NCBI GenBank assembly: GCA_947685225.1
Contig: CANTUV010000035.1
Coordinates: 3,045,501 to 3,109,500, forward strand
DNA: 64,000 bases
DNA from: Garcia nutans
Lineage: Eukaryota > Streptophyta > Magnoliopsida > Malpighiales > Euphorbiaceae
Direction: 5' to 3'
In this document: in pieces, positions 36,112-48,200 of the stretch
Position numbering within the stretch: the stretch's first letter is position 1
Layout: each line of letters starts with the position of its first letter
Program-made: the position numbers and the translations under genes
The notes under the pieces: generated by a model
The model's database searches: none
Seen by the model: only the letters and a program-made list of their open reading frames with translations
Told to the model about the DNA's origin: nothing

Positions 36112-36867
36112 CATTTTGTTTAATTTTTTTTTTACTTATAAAAATTGAAGAAAATTATTAATTTAATGAGAATTATTTAATTAAAAAAGAGGGATATTTT
36201 ATTATGCAGTCTAATCTTCTTCTTATTATTCCTTTTTGTTTTGATGCAAAACATTCTTAATTTTTTGCATGAATGGAGAAATGTTATTTAGTACATGGAA
36301 TATAAGCATAATCATTTATACAAATATCTCTGAAGGAATGTATAAAAATTATGGGTGAAAAAACTAAAATCTAAAGTTTTTTGTGACCCAAAGCAAAATA
36401 TAAGAAATTTCCAAGAAATGAGAAGTAAAATTAAGGAAATTCCAGGAAGGTGCAATCATCATTTTATGAATTTATCATTTGGAAGTTGTTGGAGTAATTA
36501 AGGTTTTTTTTTTTTGGAGTAATTAAGTTTTTAGCTGAAGCTAGCAAGAACTTCCACGGCGGTCAATATTGCCGAAGGAGAGATTTTAGCCATATATGCG
36601 TGTATGTGAAATTTCTCTTCAATGGAATTTCTGAAAAGGAGAAATTCTAGGAAACAGGTTCCTCAAGTCAAGTATAATTAAAATAATTGAAACTAAAATG
36701 TTAATTATGTTAAAATTATTTATGTAATAGTAATTTATATATATATATATAATATGAAAGATTAACTTGGATCTTTATATTTATCCAAAGTCAACATTAT
36801 ATCCAAATATTTATAATTTAGTGAGTCTCATATTACCATGTCAATAATTATTAATTCGGTTTTCAAT

Positions 36868-37990
36868 GTTTTAATATTTTTAAAATTAGACCATATACTA
36901 AATTGAGTTGATGATTGATGTTCAATTGGTTCAATTGAATTAACTTAGATTTAATAATATAATAATATTATAAATTTTTTTATTTATATGTATTTATAAA
37001 CAAATAGAAAAATAATAGAAAATTTAAAATAAAAATTTAAAAATAATAAAAATATACTTTATCAATTCAAAAATATCATATATTAAATCTAATACATATA
37101 AAAAAATTATTTTAAATTTTAAATTTTTCTCTTATTTTTATTAAAAATAACAAAAAATTTTGAGAATATGTCTGATTCGATTCAACGAATTCAATATAAA
37201 TAAGTCAGTTTTGACTAAGGTTGTAATCGAATTGAGCTTTTGAAAGCTCAAACTTATCTCATCATAAAATAGTCGAGTTTAAATTTGGACTCAAACTGAG
37301 CTCAAGTCGAGCTCGAGCGATCTAATTCATATATAATATATTTCAAGTTTGATTTAAATAAGTTTGACGAGCTAAATAAATTTATTTCAGTTTTTATTTT
37401 TCATTCATCTTTTCTATATTGTCGTAACAAAAATATTAAAATTAATATTTTTTTATAAAAGATGAACAATATAATTATATATAAATAAAAATAAAATATT
37501 ATATTACTATAATTTTATATTATATTATAAATTACTAAGTTATTTTTTATTATTTAATTTAATTATTTATCACATATACCATATATTAATAAATTATATA
37601 AATTAAATTAGTTAAAAAAATTAATATATTCATATACATAATTTAATATATATAAATTCTATTATATATATTTTTAATCCAACATAATAAACGAGTTAGC
37701 TTATGAATCTAATTTAAGAGCTTTTTAAATTAGCTAGCTTGTTAGCTAAAGAGTCAAATATTTTTTTAGCTTGAGAATGACTCATTTAACAAATGAACAG
37801 CTCAAGCTTGAATCTAAACGAGCTTTTATCGAACTGAGACTCAAGCTGAGCTCTTACAGCTTAACTTATTTACAGTCTTAATTTTGACTAATTTTTTATA
37901 AAATCAATTATTCAATATGTTTAAACCCCTCTAACTTTTAATTCTTGATTTAACCATTTCGACTGACTGGTTTTAAAAATATTGGTTTAA
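36868..37990. mobile_element. MITE-like element, interrupted by a hAT-type element
   Basis: The left part (36868-37207) and right part (37889-37990) flank the hAT-type insert. Outer ends share TATTTTTAAAA in inverted orientation. The type resembles the element in the SKS1 intron. Unit B is uninterrupted at the corresponding place (about 43084, TTAATTCGG|GCTAACATATCC), an empty site that supports insertion in A only. Confidence 0.6.
37216..37880. mobile_element. Nonautonomous hAT-like element, 665 bp
   Basis: Ends are TAAGGTTGTAAT and, reverse-complemented, TAAGACTGTAAA. The flanking 8-mers GTTTTGAC (37208-37215) and ATTTTGAC (37881-37888) differ at one base and fit an 8-bp hAT target duplication. 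Subterminal regions carry many GAGCTC/GCTCGAG-type words on both strands. No transposase is seen. Confidence 0.7.
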
Positions 37991-39301
37991 CCTATCCATT
38001 AATTTTAGACTAATGTTATACTGATTTAGCAAATAAAATTTCTTTAACTGTAAAAAAAAAAAAAAGAAAAATTTAAGATTCAATACTGGCTTCAAATAAA
38101 AAATTAGGATTTAAATTGAGAATTTGTCCTAATTTAGAAAACGTTATGATGGTGCATCTTCTAGGCCAAACCAGATGCTTAAAACGACAGGTCGCTTGTT
38201 GATATGTTCTCTGTCTAAGACTTAAAAATCAAGAAAAGACACTTGTTCTCTTCAAAGATTTATGATACATGATTTTCGGGTCATATTTTTTTAATGATTG
38301 CCAATAATTTGTAAATTTTTGGAGGGCTAAAAATATAATATAAATAATTTATTGTATTAATTGAAACTTGCTGTAAACTTATTATGGAAAAATACACTCT
38401 TCATCAACTCTTTAAAATTTTTTAATTTTATCAGTAACTTTTTATTTATATATAAAAATATATAATGAACTCATAATATTACCAAAATTATTATATATAT
38501 TATAAATTCTTAGTAAATTTTGTATATATTATAATTTATATGAATCTAATAAATTTATGAATTAATAAAAAATCTAAAATATTTAAAATATTAATAAATT
38601 TTATAATTTTTTTCTACAATTTTATAAAAACTCCAATTACTAACACCCACTGACCCACAAACACATTTTTACACCATCTCACATACACACAGTTAGCTCT
38701 CCCTTACATTAGTAAGGACACTCACTCACATGCCTCACCCATCACACACTTTCTCTCCTTAAAGCAACAAATCACAGTACCTTATTGAGTTGTATTGTGG
38801 TGTGGCATCTTCCGAATCTTTGGGATTTAATTTGATGAGTCTAATCTAAGTATGTGGTAGGGTTTAAATAGGAGCTTGACCTCCTTTATCAGTAAAAGAA
38901 TAAGTGTATTTAAAAAATATATTAATTATTATGCTATATTAAAATTATCATAATTTTATTGTGTGATGTATTCTGTAACTACTTTTATGTTTTTGTGTTT
39001 TTTTTAAATAAAAGTATCATAGTCTTTGGTCATTCTGCATTTTGGGTATTGGAATGGGTTAACAAGGCTTGCCTTGCCATTGGCTGTCTGTTTCATATAG
39101 TACTGCAACTTGCATTAGGGATTGTACCAATTCTCTTGTTGATTTATATATATAAGTAAATGCTTACCATTTTACTTACCCACATAGACTTAAAGTTTTT
39201 TTTTTTTAATACAGACTGTTCTTTACGCAATTTGCTATAAAGCTATTAATTCTTTACCTAAAGGCAGCTTTTGTTTCCTAGCTAATAACTACGTATTAAT
39301 A

Positions 39302-40090
39302 ATGGGAGTTGTTGAAGAAGCTCTATTAGGAGCTGTTCTTGGAGCTTTGGTTCAAGAAATTATTCTTGCAAAAGAGCGAGCAGTTTTCTTCAAGAGAACC
39401 CTTCAACACCTCCAATCCACCATTGAAATGTGGGGCCAATCATTCGTCAAGTTCTCAGATTAGAAAATGTTCAGACTGAAACTTGTAGCAGGTTTCTTTA
39501 GCAGTTGGAGAAGACCAAAGTGCTTGTTGAGATGTATTCAGATGTCAAGAAATGGAAGCTGCATGAGAAGAGGAAAGTCAAGAAACTGATTCGAGAAATG
39601 AATGCCTCTCTTGAAAGGTTTATGAAGTTTGAACTTCAAGCTGAGCAATTGCTTTACCTTGCTACTAATGCCACACAAATTGCTGAAATAAATGAGAGAA
39701 TGGATCTAGTAATCACCCTCTTCCAGGATGAGCTAAGTTACTCGAGTTCTGCTTAGATTTTATTTTGGTAAGAACTCATTCAAATTTAAACTTGAACTAT
39801 TGTTTATTAAATAAGTCAAGAAAAAAAAAACTTAACTTGTTAGATAATAAAAAATAGAAATAAAAATAAATTCATTGAATTCATTAAATTTAATTTAATT
39901 TAAGTTTAAGCTCGAAATACATAAAATATGAACTTGAATAGATATATTTTGAACTTGGCTTGAACCAAATTTGAGCCTAAACTCGAGCTTAATCATTTTA
40001 TGTTGAGCTAAGCTAACTTTTTAAAATTATATTTTGCTTGAATTGATTACAACCCTGGTTGTAACCAATAGAGTGCATCAAATCCTGTTC
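39302..40090 (+). pseudogene. RPW8-domain gene, broken paralogue
   Basis: Start context and coding sequence closely match the intact gene at 44236. There are four lesions. A 2-base deletion near 39427 shifts the frame. CAG to TAG at about 39500 gives a stop. An insertion of about 327 bases (39731-40057) breaks the last third, after which homology resumes at GTTGTAACCAATAGAG. The end is lost at the duplication junction near 40090. The 83-residue open frame at 39505-39756 is only the middle of the domain. It is best called a pseudogene; regulatory or small-RNA activity cannot be judged. Confidence 0.9.
39731..40057. mobile_element. hAT-type fragment inserted in the broken RPW8 copy
   Basis: The right end reads, reverse-complemented, CAGGGTTGTAATCAATTCAAG, close to the terminus of the hAT-like element at 37216-37880. 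The interior carries the same CTCGAG/GAGCTTAA words. The left terminal repeat is missing and no clean 8-bp duplication is seen, so this is a truncated or rearranged copy. Confidence 0.55.
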
Positions 40091-40349
40091 ATTTTGTTTA
40101 ATTTTTCACTTATAAAAATTGAAGAAAAGTATTAATTTAATGAGAATTGTTTAATTAAAAAGGATATTTGATTATATAGTCATCTTATTATTATTAATTA
40201 TTATTATTATTATTATTTGTTGATTTATTCTTTATATTTGATGTAAATATATATATATATTGCGTGTAAATAGAGAAATATTATTCAGTACATGGAATGT
40301 AAGCATGATCACTTGTTCAAGAGAGAGCAGGCCACGTTCTGTAAATTTC

Positions 40350-43300
40350 ATAAATTCAAGTATGTTGCATTATCATTTGAGTATAGACGCGGAAGTGGAA
40401 CTAAATTCCAAAAAAATGGGGGCCAAAAGTAATAAAAAAAAATAATGTGAATAAATTTTAAATATCAACGTAAGTATCAAATATTAATGAAAAAATTTAA
40501 AGAAAATTCAATAGTTAATATTATGAAGAACTATGTATGAAATATATATATATATATGAAATTTTGAAAAAAATTAGAAGTGTTAATTAGTATATATGCC
40601 TGAAGAAATCTATAAAAATTAGAAAAAAAATATCATTATTCTGAATTTTTTGATTTGCTACCTCAAATTAAATTATTAGTTGACCAAAGTATCCTTTATT
40701 TTGGAGATTTTAATTTGGGAATTTTTATTATTATGGATTAGGATCTTGAAATTTGAAGAAGAAGAAATTGTCTAAATGAGTTATGATGTTTCTCCTAGCT
40801 TAGTTTATGGTTATTTTGGCCATTTTATGTTTATAATCTAACATGACAATTTTTTAGCTAAAATTGAACTCCACAATAACCATCAACATGTCGATTATGA
40901 GCAAATCAATTAGAGTAACTAAATTATTTTTACTAACGAAAGTTTAGATATCAAAATGAAAAAAAAAAGGTTTGGACACGTAAATATTAAAAATGAAAAA
41001 GTTCATACACTACACTACTTGTATATTTTTTCCTAAAAATTATACATGAAAAAAATTAAAATTTAAGTTTTTGTCTGAATTTTTAGTTGTGCAATGGAAA
41101 ATAAAGAAAATAAAAGAGGGAAAAGAAGAAAATTTATATTCCATTTCTTTTGTTTGATTATTTAATTAAAATATAAAAGAAAATAAAGTTTATTTTTGGC
41201 TGAATATATAAATTAACATATATACTTGTTGAAAATAATTTATTAGCCCTCTTTATTTTGCAAGCATCTTATGACACACTTATAATAGTTTAAAGTGGTA
41301 TTAATATGCCATTTGACAAACACTTTCTCTTTTCACTTCTTTTTTGTGTATTACACGTACCTATTATTCATTTAATTTTCAAAATTCATCTAATTTTCAG
41401 AATTCTCTATTAATCTTTCTTGTATTCCATCTCAATTTCATATTCTCAAAATGACTCAAAATAAAAAAATAAATAAATAAATACTCAACATGTGCATCAA
41501 AATAATTAATTCATAGATATGTGAAATAATTTAATCAAAACTCTAGCTTTTGTTCATTCAAAAAATTAAAATTGATGAAGACTGATATTAGAGTTGTTAT
41601 ATTTGCATAACTTAAATCCCATTTCATGTAACAATATAATCAAAAGACAAAATTGTTTAGCCTGATTTTCTTTGAAAATCTTTAATCCAAATCTAAATGA
41701 AATTCTAATTTTTTTAATCAAAATTTAATTTAATTGAGTTGCATGTCTTTCAAAATATGATAGAGTTAGATTATTCTAAAAGAAAATAAATAAGTTGGAG
41801 AACCCAAATTCACCAAAAAAAAAAATGAAAATGCTCTGAATTTAGAATTTCTTACAAAAAGAAAAGAAGAATAAAATACTAATTGCAATAAGACGAGGAT
41901 GAGAAGAATACTTGGCTAACTGATCAAAATCCCCCTTTCTTTTACAAATCAATAAGAAAATCCATCAAAATTCACAACTTTTCCTTCACTTTGAATCCAA
42001 ATATTGAAACTCTAAAATAACAATCCAAATATATATATATATATATAAAACAATGGAAAGAAGTTAAGACAAATTTGCAGTATTTTAGAAAAGATGAAAG
42101 AGGGGGTTTTAATTTTGTTGTTGAACTTATAGAAGATGTTGTTATTGATTGATAACTATAGTTTTTTCCCTTTTCTTTGAGGATGAAGAAGATATGGAAT
42201 GGAGTAGCAAAAGAGAGAGGTTAGGTAAAAGAAATTTACGGCTCTTCTATTTTTTTTTTATCTCAAGCTTTCTGCACATGCTCAAAAGGACATGATAGTT
42301 CTGTTCTATTTTTAGCTTTAAAGATGTGTAATAGGGTACCTGCGAAATAGAAGGGACTAATTGGACTTTTTGAATAAATATAGTGTTTCTTCATGTATTA
42401 AGAACTTATTTTTACTATTATATCCTCTTTATTCTAAATTAATAAAAGATAAATTAATAATTTTCTAGATTATAGTTTTTTTTTTTAAAAAAATTTATTC
42501 CTCCTCGTTTTCTCTTTAAAATGGTGGGAAAAGGTTTTTAAGGATTAAAGAGAAATTAAAGGAAGTTCTGCCATTTACTTCCTCTTACTATTCTTCAATC
42601 ACATAAAATAAATGAAATAATTTTTTTTGGAGTCCAATGCAAAATATAAAAATTTCCAAGAAATGTGAAGTAAGATTAGGGAAATTCCAGGAAGGTGCAA
42701 TCATCATTTATGAATTTATCATTTGTAAGTTGTCGAAGTCATTAAGTTGTTAGAACTTTCGTGGTGGCCATTGCTAAAAGAGAGATTTTAGCCATAAATG
42801 CATGTATCTAAAAGTTCTGTTCAACAACATTTCTTGAAGGAAGCAGTAGTAACTTCCAGCAGAAATTCTAGGAAACAGATTCCTCAAGTCAAGTATAATT
42901 AAAATAACTGGGACTAAAATATTAATTATATTAAAATTAGATGTGTAATAATAATTTTTCTTTTTCATATAAAATAGAATAAAAGCTCAATTTGGATCTT
43001 TATTTTTTATTTGAAGTCATTATGAGAACCTAATATTTATGATTTAGCGAGTCCCATATTAGCATGTCAGTGGCCGTTAATTCGGGCTAACATATCCGTT
43101 AATTTTGAGCTAATTTTAGTTTACTGATTTTAGCAAATAAAATTCAGTTAACTCTTAAGAAAAAATTGATTGTAGGTCAGTCCAGCTGCTTGAAACAAGT
43201 CGCTCGTTGATAATTTGATATGCAAAAATGGAATCTGTTAAAGATGCAAAAGGTCATAAAATAAATCAAGAAAAGTCACTTCTCTAGTTGCCTTGAAAGA

Positions 43301-44235
43301 TTTATGATACATGATTTTCCGGTCATATTTTTAATGATTGCCAATAATTTGTAAGTTTACCGAGGATTAAAAATCTAATATAAATACATATAAAGACGTA
43401 ATTTAACAGTAAAATATATATCTACTAGATAATAAATTAAGAATGGATTATCCTTTTTCAACGTAATTTTAAAAAAATATAACAAAAATAATCACATGGA
43501 GAGCAACAAATCAACAAATCATGGAGAAGCTTCAACAACCTTTTTTAATGGCGGTTCTCTTTTTCTTTTTAATCATGGAGAGCAGGCGATGCATCTTCTA
43601 ATAGTTTCTTTCATGGAGGGAATTAAAATGATGAGAATCCTGCAATAAAAACTCGCAAGTATATAAAAGAATGGTTTTTATTTTTGTATTGAAAAAATGA
43701 AAAAATGACTGGACAATGGTTTTAATTTAATAGTTATATTAAATAATACTAGTTTAATTTATTTTTTCTTAAATAGTTATAGAAGCATCTGTTACTGATA
43801 TAAATTTAATTAATGCATTGACTTCACGTAATTAATGTAAGTTTATAGGATCATGTGGCCATTTGTCAGCCTGGTATTTTCTAATTAAGACTTTTAAAAG
43901 CATCAATCGTATAATTAATTCTAATAATCTGAAATAGAATAGTCTTTGGCCATTCAGCGTTTTGGGGGCATTGGAATGGATTAACACGGCTTGCCATTGA
44001 CTGTTTATTTCATATAGTTCTGCAACAAGCATTAGAAATTGGACCAGTTCTAATATTTCTTTAATATAAGTAGAAACCCCTCATTTTACTTGCCATGTCG
44101 AAAAGGTAGACTTCTTGTGTTTTTTTTTTTTTCCAATACGGACAGGAGAGGAAAGTCGATACTGGATCTTTGCGAATAAAGTTGTTCTTCGCCTAAGGGA
44201 AATTTTGTTTCCTAGCTAGTAACTAAATATTATTA
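40350..44235. other. AT-rich DNA upstream of the intact RPW8 gene
   Basis: No gene recognised. 42620-44100 is the duplicated upstream region shared with unit A; 40640-42610 is unmatched. Short open frames here are A/T-driven. Confidence 0.55.
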
Positions 44236-44844
44236 ATGGGAATTGTTGAAGAAGCTTTATTAGGAGCTGTTCTTGGAGCTTTGGTTCAAGCAATTATTCT
44301 TGCTAAAGAGCGAGCAGTTTTCTTCAAGAGAACCCTTCAACACCTCCAATCCACCATTGAAAATGTGGAGCCAATCATTCGTAAAGTTCTCAAATTAGAA
44401 AATGTTCAGACTGAAACTTGTAGCAGGTTTCTTCAGCAGTTGGAGAAAACCAAAGTGCTTGTTGAGATGTATTCAGATATCAAGAAATGGAAGCTGCTCG
44501 AGAAGAGGAAAGTCAAGAAGCTGATTCAAGAAATGGATGCCTCTCTTGAAAGGTTTATGAAGTTTGATGTTCAAGCTGAACAGTTGCTTTACCTTGCAAT
44601 TAATGACAGACAAATTGCTGAAATGAATCAGAAAATGGATCGAGTAATTGCCCTGTTTCAGGAAGATGTTGTAACCAATAGAGTTGAATCAAATGCTGTT
44701 GATGCAAAACAAGAGAGTTCATCAAATCCAGAAACAGCAGAGAGTCGAGAGAAACCACCCAAAGCCAAATTTGAATTCCACTGGGAAATAGGCAAAGGAA
44801 AATGCATAGACATACACTTTCATCGTCATCGTGCTACGGAGTAG
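44236..44844 (+). CDS. RPW8-domain protein (powdery-mildew-resistance type), 202 aa
   Basis: Single-exon gene. Residues 5-23 (EEALLGAVLGALVQAIILA) are the hydrophobic N-terminal helix typical of RPW8 and the CC-R domain of ADR1/NRG1 helper NLRs, where this helix acts at membranes. A coiled-coil-prone helical part follows (about 25-75). Then comes the family's basic block KKWKLLEKRKVKK (83-95), and LERFMKFDVQAEQ (104-116) corresponds to the conserved LxxF(F/M) region. Residues 148-178 are polar and disordered, and the end is His-rich (DIHFHRHR). There is no NB-ARC or LRR, so it is of the RPW8/HR stand-alone kind with a probable role in basal immunity. It is tail-to-tail with the PPR gene and a paralogue of the broken copy at 39302. 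No lesions are seen. Confidence 0.9.
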   Translation: MGIVEEALLGAVLGALVQAIILAKERAVFFKRTLQHLQSTIENVEPIIRKVLKLENVQTETCSRFLQQLEKTKVLVEMYSDIKKWKLLEKRKVKKLIQEMDASLERFMKFDVQAEQLLYLAINDRQIAEMNQKMDRVIALFQEDVVTNRVESNAVDAKQESSSNPETAESREKPPKAKFEFHWEIGKGKCIDIHFHRHRATE

Positions 44845-45398
44845 TTTTTGTTTTGCAAGGCTAATGATTCAAGGGGGTTCCCTGTTTTTTTTTTTTAGTT
44901 TTAGGTTAGTTGTGTTTTCCAGGTCTGGGAATCTAAATTGGATGCCTTGAATTTGCTAGTTTCTGGTCTTTCTGTATCTTACTATCTTGCACAAATTGAC
45001 AGTAAACTTCTTCTTGTTACTTGCAAAAGAATATAATCAAGATAACATTCTGGACCAATCACTCTTCATCAAAATCATAATTCATCGTTAGGCCATGACA
45101 ACGATTAAAACTTACAAGCCCTTTCAGAATTCAATGCAACGCTTGTGATCATCATAAGCCTCAACACAAAATGTTGCAATTTCTGAAAAAAGCAAAGATA
45201 TCTTCTTCCAAGCTTCTGTTTTACTACAATTAAAACTTCCAATATCTGTGGAAAAGAAGAATTCCCACCTTCCAAGGCTTGGACTTTTGAATCAACCAAG
45301 AAGGTGTTGCAGAAAATGGCTGAAAGCCAAAAGATGCGCTTCTCATGATTCTTATATCACTCCTTGATAAACATTTGATGAATTTCTATAGGTTTGAA

Positions 45399-47483
45399 TC
45401 ACCAAAAGTCCCCACAAGAACAGTTTCCATCCTCAAAACAATGAAACCGATTTGAATCTCTCACAATTATTTTTCTATTAGCAATCTTTGAAATAAACTT
45501 AAATGCAGTATGGCAGTCTACACAAGTTCGTAAATTCTTAAATACCTTTATTGGTGTTCCTTGTGGAGTAGCGATAATTCCAAAAGCTACAGCAAGCTTC
45601 TCACTGTGGTAAGAGAGAGTTTGCTCCTTTTGTTCCTCCTCCACATCATGCAGCACAAAACCCGTGGCAGGAACAAACCCTTCTTCCTTCATTTCTTTAG
45701 AAAGCTTCCAAAGAAATTCGTGTATTTCCCTGGATCTTGGGTGGGAAGCATCTCCCACTAAGAACACATGTACCTCTCTCTTAATCTCAATCCAACTTAA
45801 ACCTGGTTTCTTTACCACTCCTCTGTCATCCATAATTTTTCTGATCTTCTCTACTTCACTCCACAAACCAGCAGTGGCATAGATATTAGCCACTGTAACA
45901 TAAGTAGCAGGATTCTCAGGCTCTATTTCAAACAATGCTTCTGCTGCCCTTTTTGCCAGTCTAAGATTTCTGTGGATTCTACAGCCACCTAGCAAGGAAG
46001 CCCAGAGAAACTTATCAGGCTTCATGGGCATTTTATTAATAATATTTTCAGCCTCTTCAAACCGACCAGATCGGGCTAATAAATCAATGATACAAGCATA
46101 ATGATCAGCAGTATGAGTTAACCCATATTTCTCATTGATTGAGTGAAAATATTGAAGTCCTTTATCAACTAATCCAGCATGAGCACATGCAGAAAGGACA
46201 CCAACAAAAGTTATGTGATCAGGCTGTGTCCCTGACTTTAGTAGCAAGTCAAAGTACTGAAGGGCCTGATCAGGATGACCATTCTGAGCATACCCAGCAA
46301 TCAAGGAAGTCCAGGAAACCAAGTCTGGTCGGGTCATCCCTCTGAAAACCTTTTCTGCATTTACCATATTTCCACACTTGGAATACATGTGAACAAGTGC
46401 ACTTGCTGCAAAAGAGAATGGGTCGAAACCAATTCTAGTCATGTGCCCATGAACCTGCTTACCAATCTCCTCTACACTAACACCAGCACACGCATTCAAA
46501 ACCCCAGAAAATGTAAAATCATTAGGCCTAATCCCTGACTTCAGTAACTCTGCGAACAAATCAAACCCTTCTTCTCTCCTTCCATCCTCAAAGTACCTAT
46601 CAATCATTGCTGTCCAAGTAACAACATCTCTATTCACCATCCTGTCAAAAATGCGCCTTGCTTCCTCTATGCTCCCACATTTACCATACATATCAGACAA
46701 TGCGCTCCAAACCACCTCATCTGAATCCAACCCAGTTCTCATGATATACCCATGAATCTCTTTCCCAATTCTCAAACACGGAATCGCTGCCACTGCAGCA
46801 AGAACACTAGAAACTGTAAACTTATTTGACTTCGAATTCTCACATCTATTCATCATTCTGTACAATTCCAAAGCCTTACTCGGCCTATCATGACGTACAT
46901 ACCCAGAAATCATCGCGGTCCAAGAAAAATTGTCCCGCTCAGGCATTTTATCGAACAATGTTCTTGCTTCCTTTAGTAACCCCATTTTGGCATACCCAGA
47001 TATCAAAACATTCCATGAGCACAAATCCCTTTCAGTCATTTCATCGAACAACTTCTGGGCATTCAATAAATCATTGCATTTTGCATACATATTTAAAAGA
47101 CGATTGGATATAACTAGACCAGGTATAAACCCAGATAGCTTAATGTGCTTATGAACCTTTTCCCCCACTTTAAGAGCCCCGTCATGGAGGCAAGACTGTA
47201 TAAGAGTTGAGTAAATAGAAGCACAAGGTTTATCTATTTGATTGAGCACTTCAATTGCTTCTTTTAAGCGCTTTTGTTGGCACAAAACATCAATGGCTTC
47301 TTTGAATTTCCCATCCTTGCATAAGCAATTTATGAAGCTATCTTTTGGGTTTAATTTAAAGAAGGATTTTTGAACATGGGACTTATAAGAATGGATTTGA
47401 GAAGAAGAATAAGGTGCTTTAAAGATATTGTTTAGGTACAATAAGGAAGAAGACTGATAGGATTTCAAGTTCAGAAATCTCAT
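45399..47483 (-). CDS. PLS-class pentatricopeptide repeat protein with DYW domain, 694 aa
   Basis: Intronless, as usual for plant PPR genes. The N-terminus is Ser/Lys-rich and may be an organelle transit peptide. About 88-525 holds tandem PLS repeats (WNVLISGYAK, WTAMISGYVR, WTSLIAGYAQNG and others), followed by E and E+ motifs. The DYW cytidine-deaminase-like domain is complete: zinc/catalytic HSEKLA (626 on), CVDC (654-657), and terminal HCFEDGNCSCGDFW, so the last triplet is DFW rather than DYW. Such proteins edit C to U in chloroplast or mitochondrial RNA. Overall pattern and length resemble Arabidopsis At4g37170, but this orthology is from memory. No lesions are seen. The start is the first Met, 694 codons before the TAG/TAA-type stop. 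Neighbours are RPW8-like genes, unrelated in function. Confidence 0.95.
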   Translation of the reverse strand: MRFLNLKSYQSSSLLYLNNIFKAPYSSSQIHSYKSHVQKSFFKLNPKDSFINCLCKDGKFKEAIDVLCQQKRLKEAIEVLNQIDKPCASIYSTLIQSCLHDGALKVGEKVHKHIKLSGFIPGLVISNRLLNMYAKCNDLLNAQKLFDEMTERDLCSWNVLISGYAKMGLLKEARTLFDKMPERDNFSWTAMISGYVRHDRPSKALELYRMMNRCENSKSNKFTVSSVLAAVAAIPCLRIGKEIHGYIMRTGLDSDEVVWSALSDMYGKCGSIEEARRIFDRMVNRDVVTWTAMIDRYFEDGRREEGFDLFAELLKSGIRPNDFTFSGVLNACAGVSVEEIGKQVHGHMTRIGFDPFSFAASALVHMYSKCGNMVNAEKVFRGMTRPDLVSWTSLIAGYAQNGHPDQALQYFDLLLKSGTQPDHITFVGVLSACAHAGLVDKGLQYFHSINEKYGLTHTADHYACIIDLLARSGRFEEAENIINKMPMKPDKFLWASLLGGCRIHRNLRLAKRAAEALFEIEPENPATYVTVANIYATAGLWSEVEKIRKIMDDRGVVKKPGLSWIEIKREVHVFLVGDASHPRSREIHEFLWKLSKEMKEEGFVPATGFVLHDVEEEQKEQTLSYHSEKLAVAFGIIATPQGTPIKVFKNLRTCVDCHTAFKFISKIANRKIIVRDSNRFHCFEDGNCSCGDFW

Positions 47484-48200
47484 GGCTTTGGAGGGAAAAG
47501 AGCCGTAGCATAAGCAAGGGTATCCGTTTAAATAATTTTGAAGTATCGCAGCTTATGAAACTATTATGTCTTTAAAAATTATGATCAAACTTTAACATGT
47601 ATATCTTAAGCTTGAACATTAAAAAGATTCAATTTTTTTTTTTGTTTCAAAAATTATAATTATCCATAAATGTTTTTAAATAAATTAACTTATTCTAATT
47701 AAAACTGATATATTCTCATATATTCTTATTTCATTAGCTTGATAAATGTATCAAGTGTAGTTAACGTTTTATTGATTAAATTTTTACTGAACACTTGATC
47801 AAAACCAAAAAAAAATATTAATTGTTCTTTTGGAATCGGCTAATCAAAGCACCTGACTGCCGACTAAGAATAATGATGCTTTAATTAGTATGAAAAGTGA
47901 GTGAGAATGTTAGACCATCTGAACAAATTCAAGAGTTCTCATTTTCGATCAATGGCAGCAGTGGGAACTGGTGAGGACACCAAAATTGCACCCAATAGTG
48001 CTTAGCTGCTTACCTATCATAAATCATCTCCATTTTTTTTTTGTACCAATTTTTGTTTTTTGATTGCCTATAATGTGAAATGGTAAGTTACATTAAACGC
48101 TTATGCTAACAAAAGATGAACTGAAAATGTCATTGAAAAATACACAAACATGCACTGGCCTATGTTGGTAAGGTCTTTTTTTTTATATGCAGGATATGAT
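47484..48200. other. Intergenic region upstream of the PPR gene
   Basis: Contains the PPR promoter and leader on the minus strand (just right of 47483). No other feature is seen. Confidence 0.5.

Larger units (their letters stand above)
36112..40090 (+). repeat. Tandem segmental duplication, unit A (with broken RPW8-like gene)
   Basis: Blocks of unit A recur in order in unit B: 36112-36320 with 40098-40310, 36390-36760 with 42620-42960, 38140-38340 with 43170-43390, 38990-39180 with 43930-44100, and 39302-39730 with 44236-44660. The join to unit B lies inside the 3' part of the broken RPW8 copy: CAAATCCTGTTC is followed by ATTTTGTTTAAT, the same word that starts unit A. This fits tandem duplication by unequal exchange. 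Confidence 0.85.
40091..44860 (+). repeat. Tandem segmental duplication, unit B (with intact RPW8-like gene)
   Basis: Partner of unit A. It lacks the nested transposons found in A at about 36868-37990. It has about 2 kb of extra AT-rich DNA between 40640 and 42610 that has no counterpart in A and in which I see no gene. Confidence 0.8.

Noticed and set aside
45105..45299. 64-codon minus frame below the PPR gene
   Set aside because: Lies in the 3' flank of the PPR gene, has no recognisable motif and no codon bias; likely UTR.
46139..47154. Several plus-strand frames opposite the PPR gene
   Set aside because: Shadows of the intronless PPR reading frame.
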